In this document: piece after piece, positions 44,664 through 53,380 of the stretch
Numbering within the stretch: position 1 is the first letter of the stretch
Layout: every line of letters starts with the position of its first letter
From: Streptomyces sp. JH14
GTDB lineage: Bacteria > Actinomycetota > Actinomycetes > Streptomycetales > Streptomycetaceae
Direction: 5' to 3'
DNA: 64,000 nucleotides
Assembly: GCF_029428675.1 (NCBI RefSeq)
Contig: NZ_JAJNEL010000001.1
Location: 4,836,001 to 4,900,000, forward strand
Notes under the pieces: generated by a model
Database searches by the model: none
The model's input: only the letters and a program-made list of their open reading frames with translations
Told to the model about the DNA's origin: nothing
Position numbers and translations under genes: made by a program

Positions 44664-45947
44664 GTGAAGCGCAAGCTCATCGCGGCGATCGGCGTTGCGG
44701 GCATGTTGGTCTCGATCGCGGCGTGCGGTTCGGACGACGGCAAGGACGACAGTGCCAAGAAGACCGGCCCCGACAGCTACAAGGGCCAGACGCTGACCGT
44801 CTGGGCCATGGACGGTTCCACGCCTCCCGGCTGGACCAAGAGCCTGACCGCCGCCTTCGAGAAGAAGACCGGCGCCAAGCTGAAGTTCCAGACCCAGAAG
44901 TGGGACGGCATTCAGCAGAAGATCACGACGGCTCTCTCCGAGTCGACCCCGCCGGACGTCCTCGAGGTCGGCAACACCCAGACCCCGGCGTACGCGGCCA
45001 CCGGTGGCCTCGCCGACCTGAGCGACCTCAAGCAGGAGGTCGGCGGCGACTGGGTCGAGGCCCTCAACAAGTCCTCGGTCTTCGACGGCAAGCAGTACGC
45101 CGCGCCGTGGTACTTCGCCAACCGCGTCGTCATCTACAACAAGAAGGTCTGGGCCGACGCCGGCATCACGGACACCCCGAAGACGCGCGACGAGTTCTTC
45201 AAGGACCTCGACGCCATCAAGAAGAAGGGCAAGGCCGAGCCGATCTACCTGCCCGGCCAGAACTGGTACTTCTTCGACGGTCTGACCATCGGGCAGGGCG
45301 CGGACCTGGTGAAGAAGGAAGGCGACAAGTACGTCTCCAACCTCTCCGACCCCAAGGTCACCGCGGCCATGGAGCTCTACAAGAAGTACCAGGCCTACTC
45401 CAAGGCCCCCAAGGACAAGGACGAGGCCACCCCGCAGCAGGCCGAGGTCTTCGCCAAGGGCAACGTCGGTGCCTTCATCGGCATGGGCTGGGAGGCCGGC
45501 ACGGCCATCGCGGCCAACAAGAAGATCGAGAGCGACATCGGCTACTTCACCATCCCGGGTGAGACCGCCGACAAGCCCGAGGGCGTCTTCCTCGGTGGCT
45601 CCAACTTCGCGGTCGCCGCGGGCAGCAAGAAGCAGGACCTCGCCAAGGAGTTCCTGAAGCTCGCCCTGTCGGACGAGTTCGAGGGCCAGCTGGCCAAGGA
45701 GAACGGCGTCATCCCGAACAAGGAGTCGCTCAACTCCAACCTGACCGGCAACGGCGCCGCCGAGGCCGCGGCCCCGGCCGCCGTCGGTGGCGGCACCACC
45801 CCGCTCATCCCCGAGTGGGCCGCTGTCGAGAACGCGCCGAACCCGATCAAGAGCTACATGACCGCGGTTCTGAACGGCAAGTCCCCGGCCGACGCCGCCA
45901 AGGCGGTCGAGGCCGAGATCAACAAGCGTCTCTCGCAGACGAGCTGA
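44664..45947 (+). CDS. dasA: chitobiose-binding lipoprotein DasA
   Basis: A 427-residue solute-binding protein of the sugar ABC type that binds N,N'-diacetylchitobiose. The short signal ends at the lipobox SIAAC, so the mature protein is lipid-anchored outside the membrane. Family features are LTVWAMDGSTPPGWTKS at the N-terminus and PWYFANRVVIYNK near residue 150. GTG 44664 is preceded by GAGGAGGG. It heads dasABC and is controlled by two dre sites. No ATPase gene follows, consistent with use of the shared MsiK ATPase encoded elsewhere. Confidence 0.92.
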   Translation: MKRKLIAAIGVAGMLVSIAACGSDDGKDDSAKKTGPDSYKGQTLTVWAMDGSTPPGWTKSLTAAFEKKTGAKLKFQTQKWDGIQQKITTALSESTPPDVLEVGNTQTPAYAATGGLADLSDLKQEVGGDWVEALNKSSVFDGKQYAAPWYFANRVVIYNKKVWADAGITDTPKTRDEFFKDLDAIKKKGKAEPIYLPGQNWYFFDGLTIGQGADLVKKEGDKYVSNLSDPKVTAAMELYKKYQAYSKAPKDKDEATPQQAEVFAKGNVGAFIGMGWEAGTAIAANKKIESDIGYFTIPGETADKPEGVFLGGSNFAVAAGSKKQDLAKEFLKLALSDEFEGQLAKENGVIPNKESLNSNLTGNGAAEAAAPAAVGGGTTPLIPEWAAVENAPNPIKSYMTAVLNGKSPADAAKAVEAEINKRLSQTS

Positions 45948-46032
45948 CCCGCAGGCGCCGGGGGGCGGACATCCACCGCTCCCCGGCGCTCCCGCGTGAC
46001 TCGACCGTACGGCCCAAGAAGAGATGGCGAGC

Positions 46033-47019
46033 ATGTCAGTGCAGACCGAACAAGTGGACTCGGTCCCGGCAGCCGGTGTCCGCAAGGATGACGCGCCTCC
46101 CGGCGGCCCCGCCGCATCGCGCAAGAAGCGGGTCGGTGGCTCGGCCCCGTACCTGCTCCTCCTGCCCGCACTGCTCGCCACAGCGGTGCTCCTCGGGTAT
46201 CCGCTGGTCAAGAACGGCATGCTGTCGTTCCAGAACCTCAACCCGCGCCAGCTGATCCTCCACCTGACCGAGTGGAACGGCTTCGACAACTACCAGGAAG
46301 TCCTCAGCGGTTCGGACTTCTGGAAGGTCGTCGAGCGGTCGATCGTCTTCACCGCCGCCAACGTCGTCCTGATCATGCTGCTCGGCCTGCTGGTCGGCCT
46401 GCTGCTCGCACGCCTCGGCAAGAAGATGAGGCTGCTGCTCATGCTGGGCCTCGTGCTCGCCTGGGCGATGCCGATCATCGCCGCGACCACGGTCTACCAG
46501 TGGCTGTTCGCCCAGCGCTTCGGTGTCGTCAACTACGTGCTCGACAGCCTCGGCTGGCACTCGATGGCCGACTACAACTGGACGAGTACCCAGTTCTCCA
46601 CGTTCTCGCTGGTCACCCTGGTGATCGTCTGGCAGTCCATCCCGTTCGTGGCGATCAACCTGTACGCCGCGTCGACGACGATCCCCAAGGAACTGTACGA
46701 GGCCGCCTCGCTGGACGGCGCCGGCACGTGGAAGAGCTTCACCTCGGTGACGTTCCCGTTCCTCAAGCCGTTCCTGCTGGCCACCACGTTCCTCGAAGTC
46801 ATCTGGGTCTTCAAGTCCTTCGCCCAGCTCTTCGCGATCAACGGCGGCGGCCCCGACCGGCTCACCGAGACCCTGCCCGTCTACGCCTTCGTCGAAGGTG
46901 TCGGCAACCAGCACTTCGGCATGGGCGCGGCCATCTCGTTCCTGACCATCATCGTTCTGCTGGCGATGACCGGTTACTACCTGCGCACCGTACTCAAGCA
47001 AGAGGAGGACGAGCTGTGA
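46033..47019 (+). CDS. dasB: chitobiose ABC transporter permease DasB
   Basis: A permease of about 328 residues with six helices, carrying the EAA-like loop (ELYEAASLDGAGTWKSFTSVTFPFL). The N-terminal 40 residues are polar and cytoplasmic. ATG 46033 is favoured; ATG 46024 is in frame three codons upstream. The gene follows dasA by 85 bases and overlaps dasC by four bases (GTGA). With DasC it forms the membrane channel for chitobiose. Confidence 0.9.
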   Translation: MSVQTEQVDSVPAAGVRKDDAPPGGPAASRKKRVGGSAPYLLLLPALLATAVLLGYPLVKNGMLSFQNLNPRQLILHLTEWNGFDNYQEVLSGSDFWKVVERSIVFTAANVVLIMLLGLLVGLLLARLGKKMRLLLMLGLVLAWAMPIIAATTVYQWLFAQRFGVVNYVLDSLGWHSMADYNWTSTQFSTFSLVTLVIVWQSIPFVAINLYAASTTIPKELYEAASLDGAGTWKSFTSVTFPFLKPFLLATTFLEVIWVFKSFAQLFAINGGGPDRLTETLPVYAFVEGVGNQHFGMGAAISFLTIIVLLAMTGYYLRTVLKQEEDEL

Positions 47020-47846
47020 GGCGCTCACTGTTCGGCCGGATCTGGCCCAACGCGACGGCAGTCGGCCTCTTCATAGGCTTCGCCTTCCCCGTCTACTGGA
47101 TGTTCAGCACGGCCTTCAAGCCGACCGGCGACATCATCACCGACACCCCGGTGTGGTTCCCCACGGACGTCACCTTCGCGCACTTCAAGAAGGCCGTCGC
47201 GGCGGACCACTTCTGGACCCTGGTCGGCAACTCGTTCACCGTCACCGTGCTCTCCGTGCTCGCCTCGCTGGTCATCGCGCTGCTGGCGTCCTTCGCGATG
47301 GCGCGCATGCGCTTCAAGGGCAGGCGCGGCTTCCTGCTGACCTTCATGATCGCGCAGATGGCGCCGTGGGAAGTCATGGTCATCGCGATCTACATGCTGG
47401 TCCGCGACGCGGACATGCTGAACAGCCTGGTCCCGCTGACGATCTTCTACATGATGATGGTCCTGCCCTTCACCGTCCTGACGCTGCGCGGTTATGTCGC
47501 CGCGGTGCCCAAGGAGCTGGAGGAGTCCGCCATGGTCGACGGCTGCACCCGCCCGCAGGCCTTCATGAAGGTGATCCTGCCGCTGCTCGGCCCCGGTCTG
47601 ATGGCGACCTCGCTGTTCGGCTTCATCACCGCCTGGAACGAATTCCCGCTCGTCCTGATCATCAACAAGGACATCGAGTCGCAGACCCTGCCGCTCTGGC
47701 TCTCCCAGTTCCAGACCGCGTTCGGCGACGACTGGGGTGCGACGATGGCCGCGTCCTCGCTCTTCGCCGTGCCGATCCTGATCCTCTTCATCTACCTGCA
47801 GCGCAAGGCCGTGAGCGGTCTTACCGACGGCGCCGTGAAGGGATAA
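47016..47846 (+). CDS. dasC: chitobiose ABC transporter permease DasC
   Basis: A 276-residue six-helix permease, partner of DasB. The EAA loop is in KELEESAMVDGCTRPQAFMKVILPLL; the C-terminal domain has TAWNEFPLVLI, as in sugar permeases of the MalG type. GTG 47016 overlaps the dasB stop and has GGAGG seven bases upstream. Eight bases separate it from the GH3 gene, so import and cleavage are on one transcript. Confidence 0.92.
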   Translation: MRRSLFGRIWPNATAVGLFIGFAFPVYWMFSTAFKPTGDIITDTPVWFPTDVTFAHFKKAVAADHFWTLVGNSFTVTVLSVLASLVIALLASFAMARMRFKGRRGFLLTFMIAQMAPWEVMVIAIYMLVRDADMLNSLVPLTIFYMMMVLPFTVLTLRGYVAAVPKELEESAMVDGCTRPQAFMKVILPLLGPGLMATSLFGFITAWNEFPLVLIINKDIESQTLPLWLSQFQTAFGDDWGATMAASSLFAVPILILFIYLQRKAVSGLTDGAVKG

Positions 47847-47854
47847 CGCCGCCC

Positions 47855-49396
47855 ATGACCACCTTCACCTCCACCACGGACACCGTCACGCGCGACGCCC
47901 TCGCCGTCCTGCAGCCCGGGTTCACCGGCACCACCGCCCCCGACTGGCTGCTCCGCCGCGTCGGCGAAGGCCTCTCCTCCGTCGGCCTGTTCGGCCGCAA
48001 CATCACGTCGCCGCAGCAGCTCGCGGCGCTCACCGCCCAGCTCCGGGCCGAGCGGGACGACGTGCTCGTCGCGATCGACGAGGAGGGCGGTGACGTCACC
48101 CGGCTCGAAGTGCGTCACGGCTCGTCCTTCCCCGGCAACCATGCGCTCGGCGCCGTCGACGACCTGGAGCTGACCCGTGCGGTCGCCCGGGAGCTCGGCC
48201 GCAGGCTCGCCGAGTGCGGGGTCAACCTCAACTGGGCGCCGTCCGCCGACGTCAACTCGAACCCGGGCAATCCGGTCATCGGCGTACGGTCCTTCGGAGC
48301 CGACCCGCACCTCGTCGCCCGGCACACCGCCGCGTACGTCGAGGGCCTCCAGGCCGCCGGCGTCGCCGCCTGCACCAAGCACTTCCCGGGGCACGGCGAC
48401 ACCGCCGTCGACTCGCACCATGCGCTGCCCCGCATCGATGTGGACCTCGACACCTTGCACGCCCGTGAGCTGGTGCCTTTCCGGGCGGCGATCGCAGCGG
48501 GTTCCAAATCGGTGATGAGCGCGCATATCCTGCTGCCCGCGCTCGACCCGGACCGCCCGGCCACCTTGAGCCCGCAGATCCTCACCGGTCTGCTGCGCGA
48601 GGAGCTGGGATACGACGGCCTGATCGTCACCGACGGCATGGAGATGCAGGCCATCTCCTCGACCTACGGAATCGAGCGCGGCTCCGTCCTCGCGATCGCG
48701 GCGGGTGCCGACGCGATCTGCGTCGGCGGCGGCCTGGAGGACGAAGCCACTGTGCTGCGGCTGCGCGACGCGCTGGTCACAGCGGTACGGACCGGCGAAC
48801 TGCCCGAGGAGCGGCTGGCCGACGCGGCGGCACGGGTACGTGCCCTCGCGTCCTGGACGCGGCGGGCCCGGGGGGCCGACCCGGAGCCGGGCGCGGCAAC
48901 GCAGGAGGGGACCGCGCCCGGCACCGGTATCGCTGCCGACATCGGCCTGATCGCCGCCCGTCGCGCGGTGCGGCTGACCGGTACGGGCGAGCCGCTCACG
49001 GAGCCGGCGTACGTGGCCGCGTTCACGCCGGTCGCGAACATCGCGGTCGGTGACGAGACCCCGTGGGGCGTCGCGGCCGAACTGGCCCGCATCCTGCCCG
49101 GCACCGCGACGGACACCTACAGCGGCGAGACCGAGGAAACCGCGGCCGCGGTGATGCGGGCCGCGGGGGAGCGGCGCATCGTCGCGGTCGTACGGGACGC
49201 ACACCGCCACGCGTGGATGTCACAGGCCCTGGACGCCCTCCTCGCGGAGCGTCCCGACACGGCGGTGGTCGAGATGGGAGTCCCTCAGGCGGAGCCGAGG
49301 GGAGCGCTGTACGTGGCGACCCACGGCGCGGCCCGGGTCTGCGGCCGAGCGGCGGCAGAGGCCCTCACCGAGGCCCCCGGCACGTCCGCTGCCTGA
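47855..49396 (+). CDS. GH3 beta-N-acetylglucosaminidase (DasD/NagZ-like)
   Basis: A 513-residue glycoside hydrolase family 3 enzyme without a signal peptide, hence cytoplasmic. KHFPGHGDTAVDSHH is the substrate-binding and catalytic-dyad loop of the NagZ-type GH3 group, IVTDGMEM carries the nucleophile Asp, and the early DEEGGDVTRLE fits the same group. It probably splits imported chitobiose to N-acetylglucosamine inside the cell. It is the last gene of the dasABC transcript, eight bases after dasC. A C-terminal ~170-residue domain is less conserved. In S. coelicolor the corresponding gene has been named dasD. Confidence 0.88.
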   Translation: MTTFTSTTDTVTRDALAVLQPGFTGTTAPDWLLRRVGEGLSSVGLFGRNITSPQQLAALTAQLRAERDDVLVAIDEEGGDVTRLEVRHGSSFPGNHALGAVDDLELTRAVARELGRRLAECGVNLNWAPSADVNSNPGNPVIGVRSFGADPHLVARHTAAYVEGLQAAGVAACTKHFPGHGDTAVDSHHALPRIDVDLDTLHARELVPFRAAIAAGSKSVMSAHILLPALDPDRPATLSPQILTGLLREELGYDGLIVTDGMEMQAISSTYGIERGSVLAIAAGADAICVGGGLEDEATVLRLRDALVTAVRTGELPEERLADAAARVRALASWTRRARGADPEPGAATQEGTAPGTGIAADIGLIAARRAVRLTGTGEPLTEPAYVAAFTPVANIAVGDETPWGVAAELARILPGTATDTYSGETEETAAAVMRAAGERRIVAVVRDAHRHAWMSQALDALLAERPDTAVVEMGVPQAEPRGALYVATHGAARVCGRAAAEALTEAPGTSAA

Positions 49397-49448
49397 CCCC
49401 GGCCCGTCCGGCGTGCGAGGACGGCGCGTCCGCTCGCCGCAGCGGCAG

Positions 49449-49491
49449 ACGGGAGGGCCGGGGCACCGACACGGTGCCTCGGCCCTCCCGT
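49449..49491. terminator. bidirectional terminator between GH3 gene and nagB
   Basis: A 19-base inverted repeat with one mispair and a five-base loop lies between the two convergent genes. Confidence 0.85.
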
Positions 49492-49501
49492 GTCCGGTGC
49501 C

Positions 49502-50287
49502 CTAGATTCCCTGCCACCGCGGCTTCGCCGCATAGGTGGCCCGGAAGTAGTCCGCCAGCTTCAGCTTCGACGCCGCCGCCTCGTCCACCACCACCGTCGC
49601 CCGCGGATGCAGCTGCAGCGCCGACGCCGGTACGAACGCCGCCACCGGCCCCTCCACGGTCAGTGCCACCGCCTCGGCCTTGCCCTCGCCGGTCGCCAGC
49701 AGGATCGGGTGGCGCGACTCCAGGATCGTGCCGATGCCCTGCGTGATCACGTGGTGCGGCACCTGGGTGATGTCGTCGTCGAAGAAGCGCGCGTTGTCGA
49801 TCCGGGTCTGCTGGGTCAGCGTCTTGATCCGGGTGCGGGACGCGAGCGAGGAGCACGGCTCGTTGAAACCGATGTGCCCGTCGGTGCCGATACCGAGCAG
49901 CTGCAGGTCCACCCCGCCTGCCGCGGCAAGTGCCTTGTCGTACGCCTCGCAGGCCGCCTGGACGTCCTCGGCGGTGCCGTCGGGGCCCATGAAGGACGCC
50001 TCGGACAGGCCGAGCGGTTCGACGACCTCGCGCAGTACCACCGAGCGGTACGACTCGGGGTGGCCGGCCGGAAGGCCGACGTACTCGTCGAGCTGGCAGA
50101 TGCGGGCGCGCGACGCGTCCACCTCGCCGGAGCGGACCTTGGCGGCCAGGGCCTGGTAGATGGGCAGCGGGGTCGAGCCGGTGGCAACGCCGAGAAGTGC
50201 GTCGGGCTTGCGGCCGAGCAGGGCGCCGATGGCCCCCGCGATGAGCTCGCCGCCTGCCTTGGCGTCCGGGACGATGACAACTTCCAC
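49502..50287 (-). CDS. nagB: glucosamine-6-phosphate deaminase NagB
   Basis: A 261-residue enzyme converting glucosamine-6-phosphate to fructose-6-phosphate and ammonia. LGVATGSTPLPIYQAL (phosphate loop), LDEYVGLP (catalytic Asp) and GIGTDGHIGFNEP are the family hallmarks. GTG 50287 gives exactly the length of the S. coelicolor enzyme. An upstream ATG at 50320 is in frame, but its first base is part of a dre site, leaving no room for a ribosome site. Cleavage products of the DasABC pathway would reach this step. Confidence 0.9.
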   Translation of the reverse strand: MEVVIVPDAKAGGELIAGAIGALLGRKPDALLGVATGSTPLPIYQALAAKVRSGEVDASRARICQLDEYVGLPAGHPESYRSVVLREVVEPLGLSEASFMGPDGTAEDVQAACEAYDKALAAAGGVDLQLLGIGTDGHIGFNEPCSSLASRTRIKTLTQQTRIDNARFFDDDITQVPHHVITQGIGTILESRHPILLATGEGKAEAVALTVEGPVAAFVPASALQLHPRATVVVDEAAASKLKLADYFRATYAAKPRWQGI

Positions 50288-50319
50288 GCGGGGCCTGCCG
50301 ATCTGAGAAGATGATGACA

Positions 50320-50335
50320 TGTGGTATAGACCAAT
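50320..50335 (-). promoter_or_regulatory. DasR site (dre) upstream of nagB
   Basis: On the minus strand ATTGGTCTATACCACA matches the dre consensus at 13 of 16 positions, 33 bases before the chosen GTG. It could also govern the SIS-like relic on the plus strand. Confidence 0.8.
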
Positions 50336-50536
50336 CGAGGTCTAATTTAGCAGAGCCGGGCTGCCGGACGGTGACTTTCGGGTGCCGTTCGCGCGGTGTC
50401 CGCGCGAGGCCCGCCGGCGGCCCTCGCGCACCCCCGTGGCCGGACGGCGCTCAGGACGCATCGAGGCGCCCCCGGGGAGGGCAGCGACAGGCCCGCCGCC
50501 CATCGGGCCGGAGAGGGCGAGCGGCCGGGCCGCATC

Positions 50537-50830
50537 ATGTCCGGCGAGATGGCCGAGCAGCCCGAGGTGCTGCGCTGCATCCCCGACCGAGGAGCCCCCG
50601 GAATCCGCGCGGTGGCCGCCCGGATCGGCGAACCTCGTCGTGGTCGGCCCGCAGGCCCAGGTGGAGGCGGCGTCCGCGGGCTTCGTGCTGCCGACTGCCG
50701 GGGTTGCCGAGGAGGTCGGCCGATCCTGGAGATCCTGCCGCTGCAGATGCCGGCGTACGAGGTGACGATCGCCCGTGGCGAGGACCCGGACGCGCCCCGC
50801 GCGTCGGCCGAGGTCACCGAGACCTGCTGA
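50537..50830 (+). pseudogene. relic of SIS-domain sugar isomerase (AgaS/GlmS-C-like)
   Basis: An ATG at 50537 opens MSGEMAEQPEVLR...RGAPGIRAVAARI, the usual N-terminus of SIS-domain phosphosugar isomerases. The frame then shifts (about base 50628) to LVVVGPQAQVEAASAGFVLP...GVAEEVGR, and back (about 50720) to ILEILPLQMPAYEVTIARGEDPDAPR, which is the family's C-terminal motif. An intact gene would have about 300-350 codons; here only about 98 remain, so most of the two SIS domains is gone. Two compensating shifts and a large deletion mark a decayed gene. It lies divergent from nagB with a dre between them. Recognition is by memory of the motifs. Confidence 0.6.
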
Positions 50831-51029
50831 ACAGGCCCCCGGAAACACCCGCGGGCCGCGGCGCCAGGACGGGACCCTCAGCCCGACCGGCACCGCAGCC
50901 CGGAGTTGCTCGGCCGGCGGTGTGCGGTGCCCCCGGCCGGGGAGAGGCGCCGGCGCAGTCAGGGCAGAGAGCGCGGGTACCTCGGTCCGCCCTCCTGTGC
51001 GGGGAGAGCGGAAGCTCTGTCTTGAGCAT
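50831..51029. other. gap with no recognisable gene
   Basis: This GC-rich stretch lies between the SIS relic and the second dre site. No ribosome site with a conserved product was seen; it may be further remnant of the lost gene. The 201 bases at 50336-50536 before the relic are similarly featureless. Confidence 0.5.
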
Positions 51030-51045
51030 TGTGGACTAGACCATT
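51030..51045. promoter_or_regulatory. orphan dre-like site between SIS relic and pdtaS
   Basis: TGTGGACTAGACCATT matches the dre consensus at 13 of 16 positions and keeps the CTAGACCA half. No amino-sugar gene adjoins it; the nearest start is the histidine kinase gene 112 bases to the right. Confidence 0.7.
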
Positions 51046-51156
51046 AAGCCCTGTCCATCCATCGGAGCCGGGCAATTTCCGGCCCCTTCCCTTTCGCACG
51101 TACGGGCAGGTCGTTCGGTTCGGAACCACTGCGGATCCACAGGTACGCTCGCACAC

Positions 51157-52632
51157 GTGCCCTCCATGAACGACCTCGTCCGCCAGCACACAGCCCTGAG
51201 CGACACCGACCTCGAGTGGCTGCATCTGCTGGTCTCGGAGTGGCAGCTGCTCTCCGACCTGTCCTTCGCCGACCTGGTCCTGTGGGTCCCCACCCGCGAC
51301 GGGACCCGCTATGTGTCCGTCGCCCAGATGCGCCCCAACACCGGCCCCACCTCCTACCAGGACGACATGGTCGGCCACCTGGTGCCGCGCGGCCGCCGTC
51401 CGCTGCTGGACGCCGCGCTCGACGAGGGCCGGATCGTGCGCGAGGGCGACCCGGAGTGGCGCGAGGAGGTGCCGGTACGGGTCGAGTCCATCCCCGTGCG
51501 CCGCGAGGGCCGGGTCCTCGGCGTCATCGCCCGGAACACCAACCTCCTGACCGTCCGTACCCCGTCCAGGCTGGAGCTCACCTACCTCCAGTCGGCCTCC
51601 GACCTGGCCCAGATGATCGCCGCCGGCGCCTTCCCGTTCCCCGGCCAGCAGGTCGACATGGACGCGTCGCCGCGCGTCGGCGACGGGCTGATCAGGCTCG
51701 ATGCCGAGGGCGTCGTCCAGTACGCCAGCCCCAACGCCCTCTCCGCCTACCACCGGCTGGGCCTCGCATCCGACCTGGTCGGCCACCACCTCGGCGGGAC
51801 GACCGCCGAACTCGCCCCGTCCCGCGGTCCGGTGGACGAGGCGATGGTCAAACTGGCCAGCGGTTACGCACCCCGTGAGTTCGAGGTCGAGTGCGCGGGC
51901 GGTGTGATCCAGCTCCGGGCGATCCCGCTCAAGCCCAAGGGGGTCCGCATCGGCTCCCTGGTGCTGCTCCGCGACGTCACCGAACTGCGTCGCCGCGAAC
52001 GCGAGTTGATCACGAAGGACGCCACCATCCGGGAGATCCATCACCGGGTGAAGAACAACCTCCAGACCGTGGCCGCCCTGTTGCGGCTACAGGCCCGCCG
52101 GATGGACTCCGAACAGGGCCGCGAGGCCCTCAACGAGGCGGTGCGGCGCGTCGGTTCGATCGCCATCGTCCATGAGACGCTGTCCCAGAATCTGGACGAG
52201 CGGGTCGAGTTCGACGAGATCGCCGACCGGGTGATCGCGATGGTCGCCGAGATCTCCCCGGGCAGGGTCACCTGCCGGCGGACGGGCCGCTTCGGGATCC
52301 TCGATGCGGAAGTCGCCACACCGCTCGCCATGGTGCTCACCGAAGTGCTGCAGAACGCGCTGGAGCACGCGTTCACCGTCGCCCAGACCGGCACGGTCGA
52401 GGTCTCGGCCGTACGCGGCGGCTCTCCGTCCGAGGCGCGCCTGCTGATCACGGTCCAGGACGACGGGTGCGGACTGCCCGAGGGGTTCGACCCGCAGCGC
52501 GCCGGCAATCTGGGTCTGCAGATCGTGAGGACGCTGGTGGAGGGCGAGTTGAGCGGATCGTTCGGCATGGTCCCGGCCCCCGAGCGCGGCACGCAGGTCA
52601 TCCTCGACATTCCGGTCAGCGCGGAGAAGTGA
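51157..52632 (+). CDS. pdtaS: PdtaS-type sensor histidine kinase (GAF-PAS-HisKA_2)
   Basis: A 491-residue soluble sensor kinase. The N-terminal GAF domain spans roughly residues 15-150, the PAS domain about 170-275, then HisKA_2 with the phosphoacceptor in EIHHRVKNNLQTVAALL (His about residue 295), then a HATPase domain with NALEHAF and DDGCGLPEGF. PdtaS usually acts on the antiterminator PdtaR; no pdtaR gene is nearby. TACGCT lies seven bases before the GTG at 51157, fitting a -10 of a leaderless transcript. An internal ATG at 51166 is a lesser alternative. Confidence 0.9.
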   Translation: MPSMNDLVRQHTALSDTDLEWLHLLVSEWQLLSDLSFADLVLWVPTRDGTRYVSVAQMRPNTGPTSYQDDMVGHLVPRGRRPLLDAALDEGRIVREGDPEWREEVPVRVESIPVRREGRVLGVIARNTNLLTVRTPSRLELTYLQSASDLAQMIAAGAFPFPGQQVDMDASPRVGDGLIRLDAEGVVQYASPNALSAYHRLGLASDLVGHHLGGTTAELAPSRGPVDEAMVKLASGYAPREFEVECAGGVIQLRAIPLKPKGVRIGSLVLLRDVTELRRRERELITKDATIREIHHRVKNNLQTVAALLRLQARRMDSEQGREALNEAVRRVGSIAIVHETLSQNLDERVEFDEIADRVIAMVAEISPGRVTCRRTGRFGILDAEVATPLAMVLTEVLQNALEHAFTVAQTGTVEVSAVRGGSPSEARLLITVQDDGCGLPEGFDPQRAGNLGLQIVRTLVEGELSGSFGMVPAPERGTQVILDIPVSAEK

Positions 52633-52638
52633 CCGGGG

Positions 52639-52697
52639 GCTGTTCCCTCGCGGGAACAGCAGTGAGCCCGGACCGTTGTTGACGGTCCGGGCTCACT
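52639..52697. terminator. double hairpin terminator between pdtaS and wblE
   Basis: A nine-base stem with TCGC loop (52639-52660) is followed by a 16-base stem with a five-base loop (52661-52697). It sits between convergent genes. Confidence 0.85.
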
Positions 52698-52803
52698 GGT
52701 CAAGCGTGCGCTTCGGGGTACTGCGCGCTGCGACTCGGGGGGCGGGGTGGTGCGTACGCTCTGTACGCGCCGCCTGGCAGAGGCTCGTAGCGGTGGCGTC
52801 GGA

Positions 52804-53061
52804 TCAGGCGCTGGCGTTACGCGCCCGGTTGCGAGCGGCGCGGCGCTTCATTGCGCGGCGCTCGTCCTCGCTGAGGCCACCCCAGACGCCGGAGTCCTGG
52901 CCGGACTCGAGCGCCCACTGCAGGCACTGCTCCATGACGGGGCAGCGACGGCAGACGGCCTTGGCTTCCTCGATCTGCAGCAGCGCAGGACCGGTGTTGC
53001 CGATGGGGAAGAACAGCTCGGGGTCTTCCTCACGACAAACGGCGTTGTGACGCCAGTCCAT
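52804..53061 (-). CDS. wblE: WhiB-family iron-sulfur regulator WblE
   Basis: An 85-residue Wbl protein. Four Cys ligands for a [4Fe-4S] cluster are Cys9, Cys37, Cys40 and Cys46, in the CxxC-x5-C arrangement AVCRRCPVMEQC. GVWGGLSEDERR is the family's turn and the basic C-terminus (RRAARNRARN) is the DNA-contact region. Length and context next to the sigH operon and a lipid kinase fit S. coelicolor wblE. ATG 53061 has GGAGAGG upstream. Confidence 0.88.
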   Translation of the reverse strand: MDWRHNAVCREEDPELFFPIGNTGPALLQIEEAKAVCRRCPVMEQCLQWALESGQDSGVWGGLSEDERRAMKRRAARNRARNASA

Positions 53062-53380
53062 GGCTGCTACCTCTCCTTGGTATTGCATACGGTTGCTTGT
53101 GAATGTGAACGCTTTCACGAATCCCCCCACAGGTGACGGGCCGACGCCCAGATGAACTGGTTGTGGTCCTGTGCAGTGAGGAGGGGTTCTGGCTCTCAGT
53201 GGAGGCCGTTGTTGCGGGCCGTCCCGATCGCCATGTAGAGATTCGCAAACCTCGGCGGCGGATACAACCCCTTCTGGAAACTTTTTTTTGATTCCTCGGT
53301 GTCGGCTAGGTCACAGCCGTACTTCTATGGGGTGGAGGCCAGTCCAAACGTTCGAGTTAAAGGACTTTCGGCGCTTCCAC
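53062..53380. other. 319-base leader/promoter region of wblE
   Basis: No gene was seen. It holds a small GTGAA/TTCAC repeat (53105-53118), an A/T run of eight at about 53282-53289 and, on the minus strand, ribosome site AGGAGAGG before the wblE ATG. Long leaders are typical of wbl genes. Confidence 0.6.

Noticed and set aside
50311..51039. 242-codon plus-strand frame covering the SIS relic
   Set aside because: Arg/Pro/Gly-rich without conservation; the two SIS-like segments lie in other frames, so this frame is not the gene.
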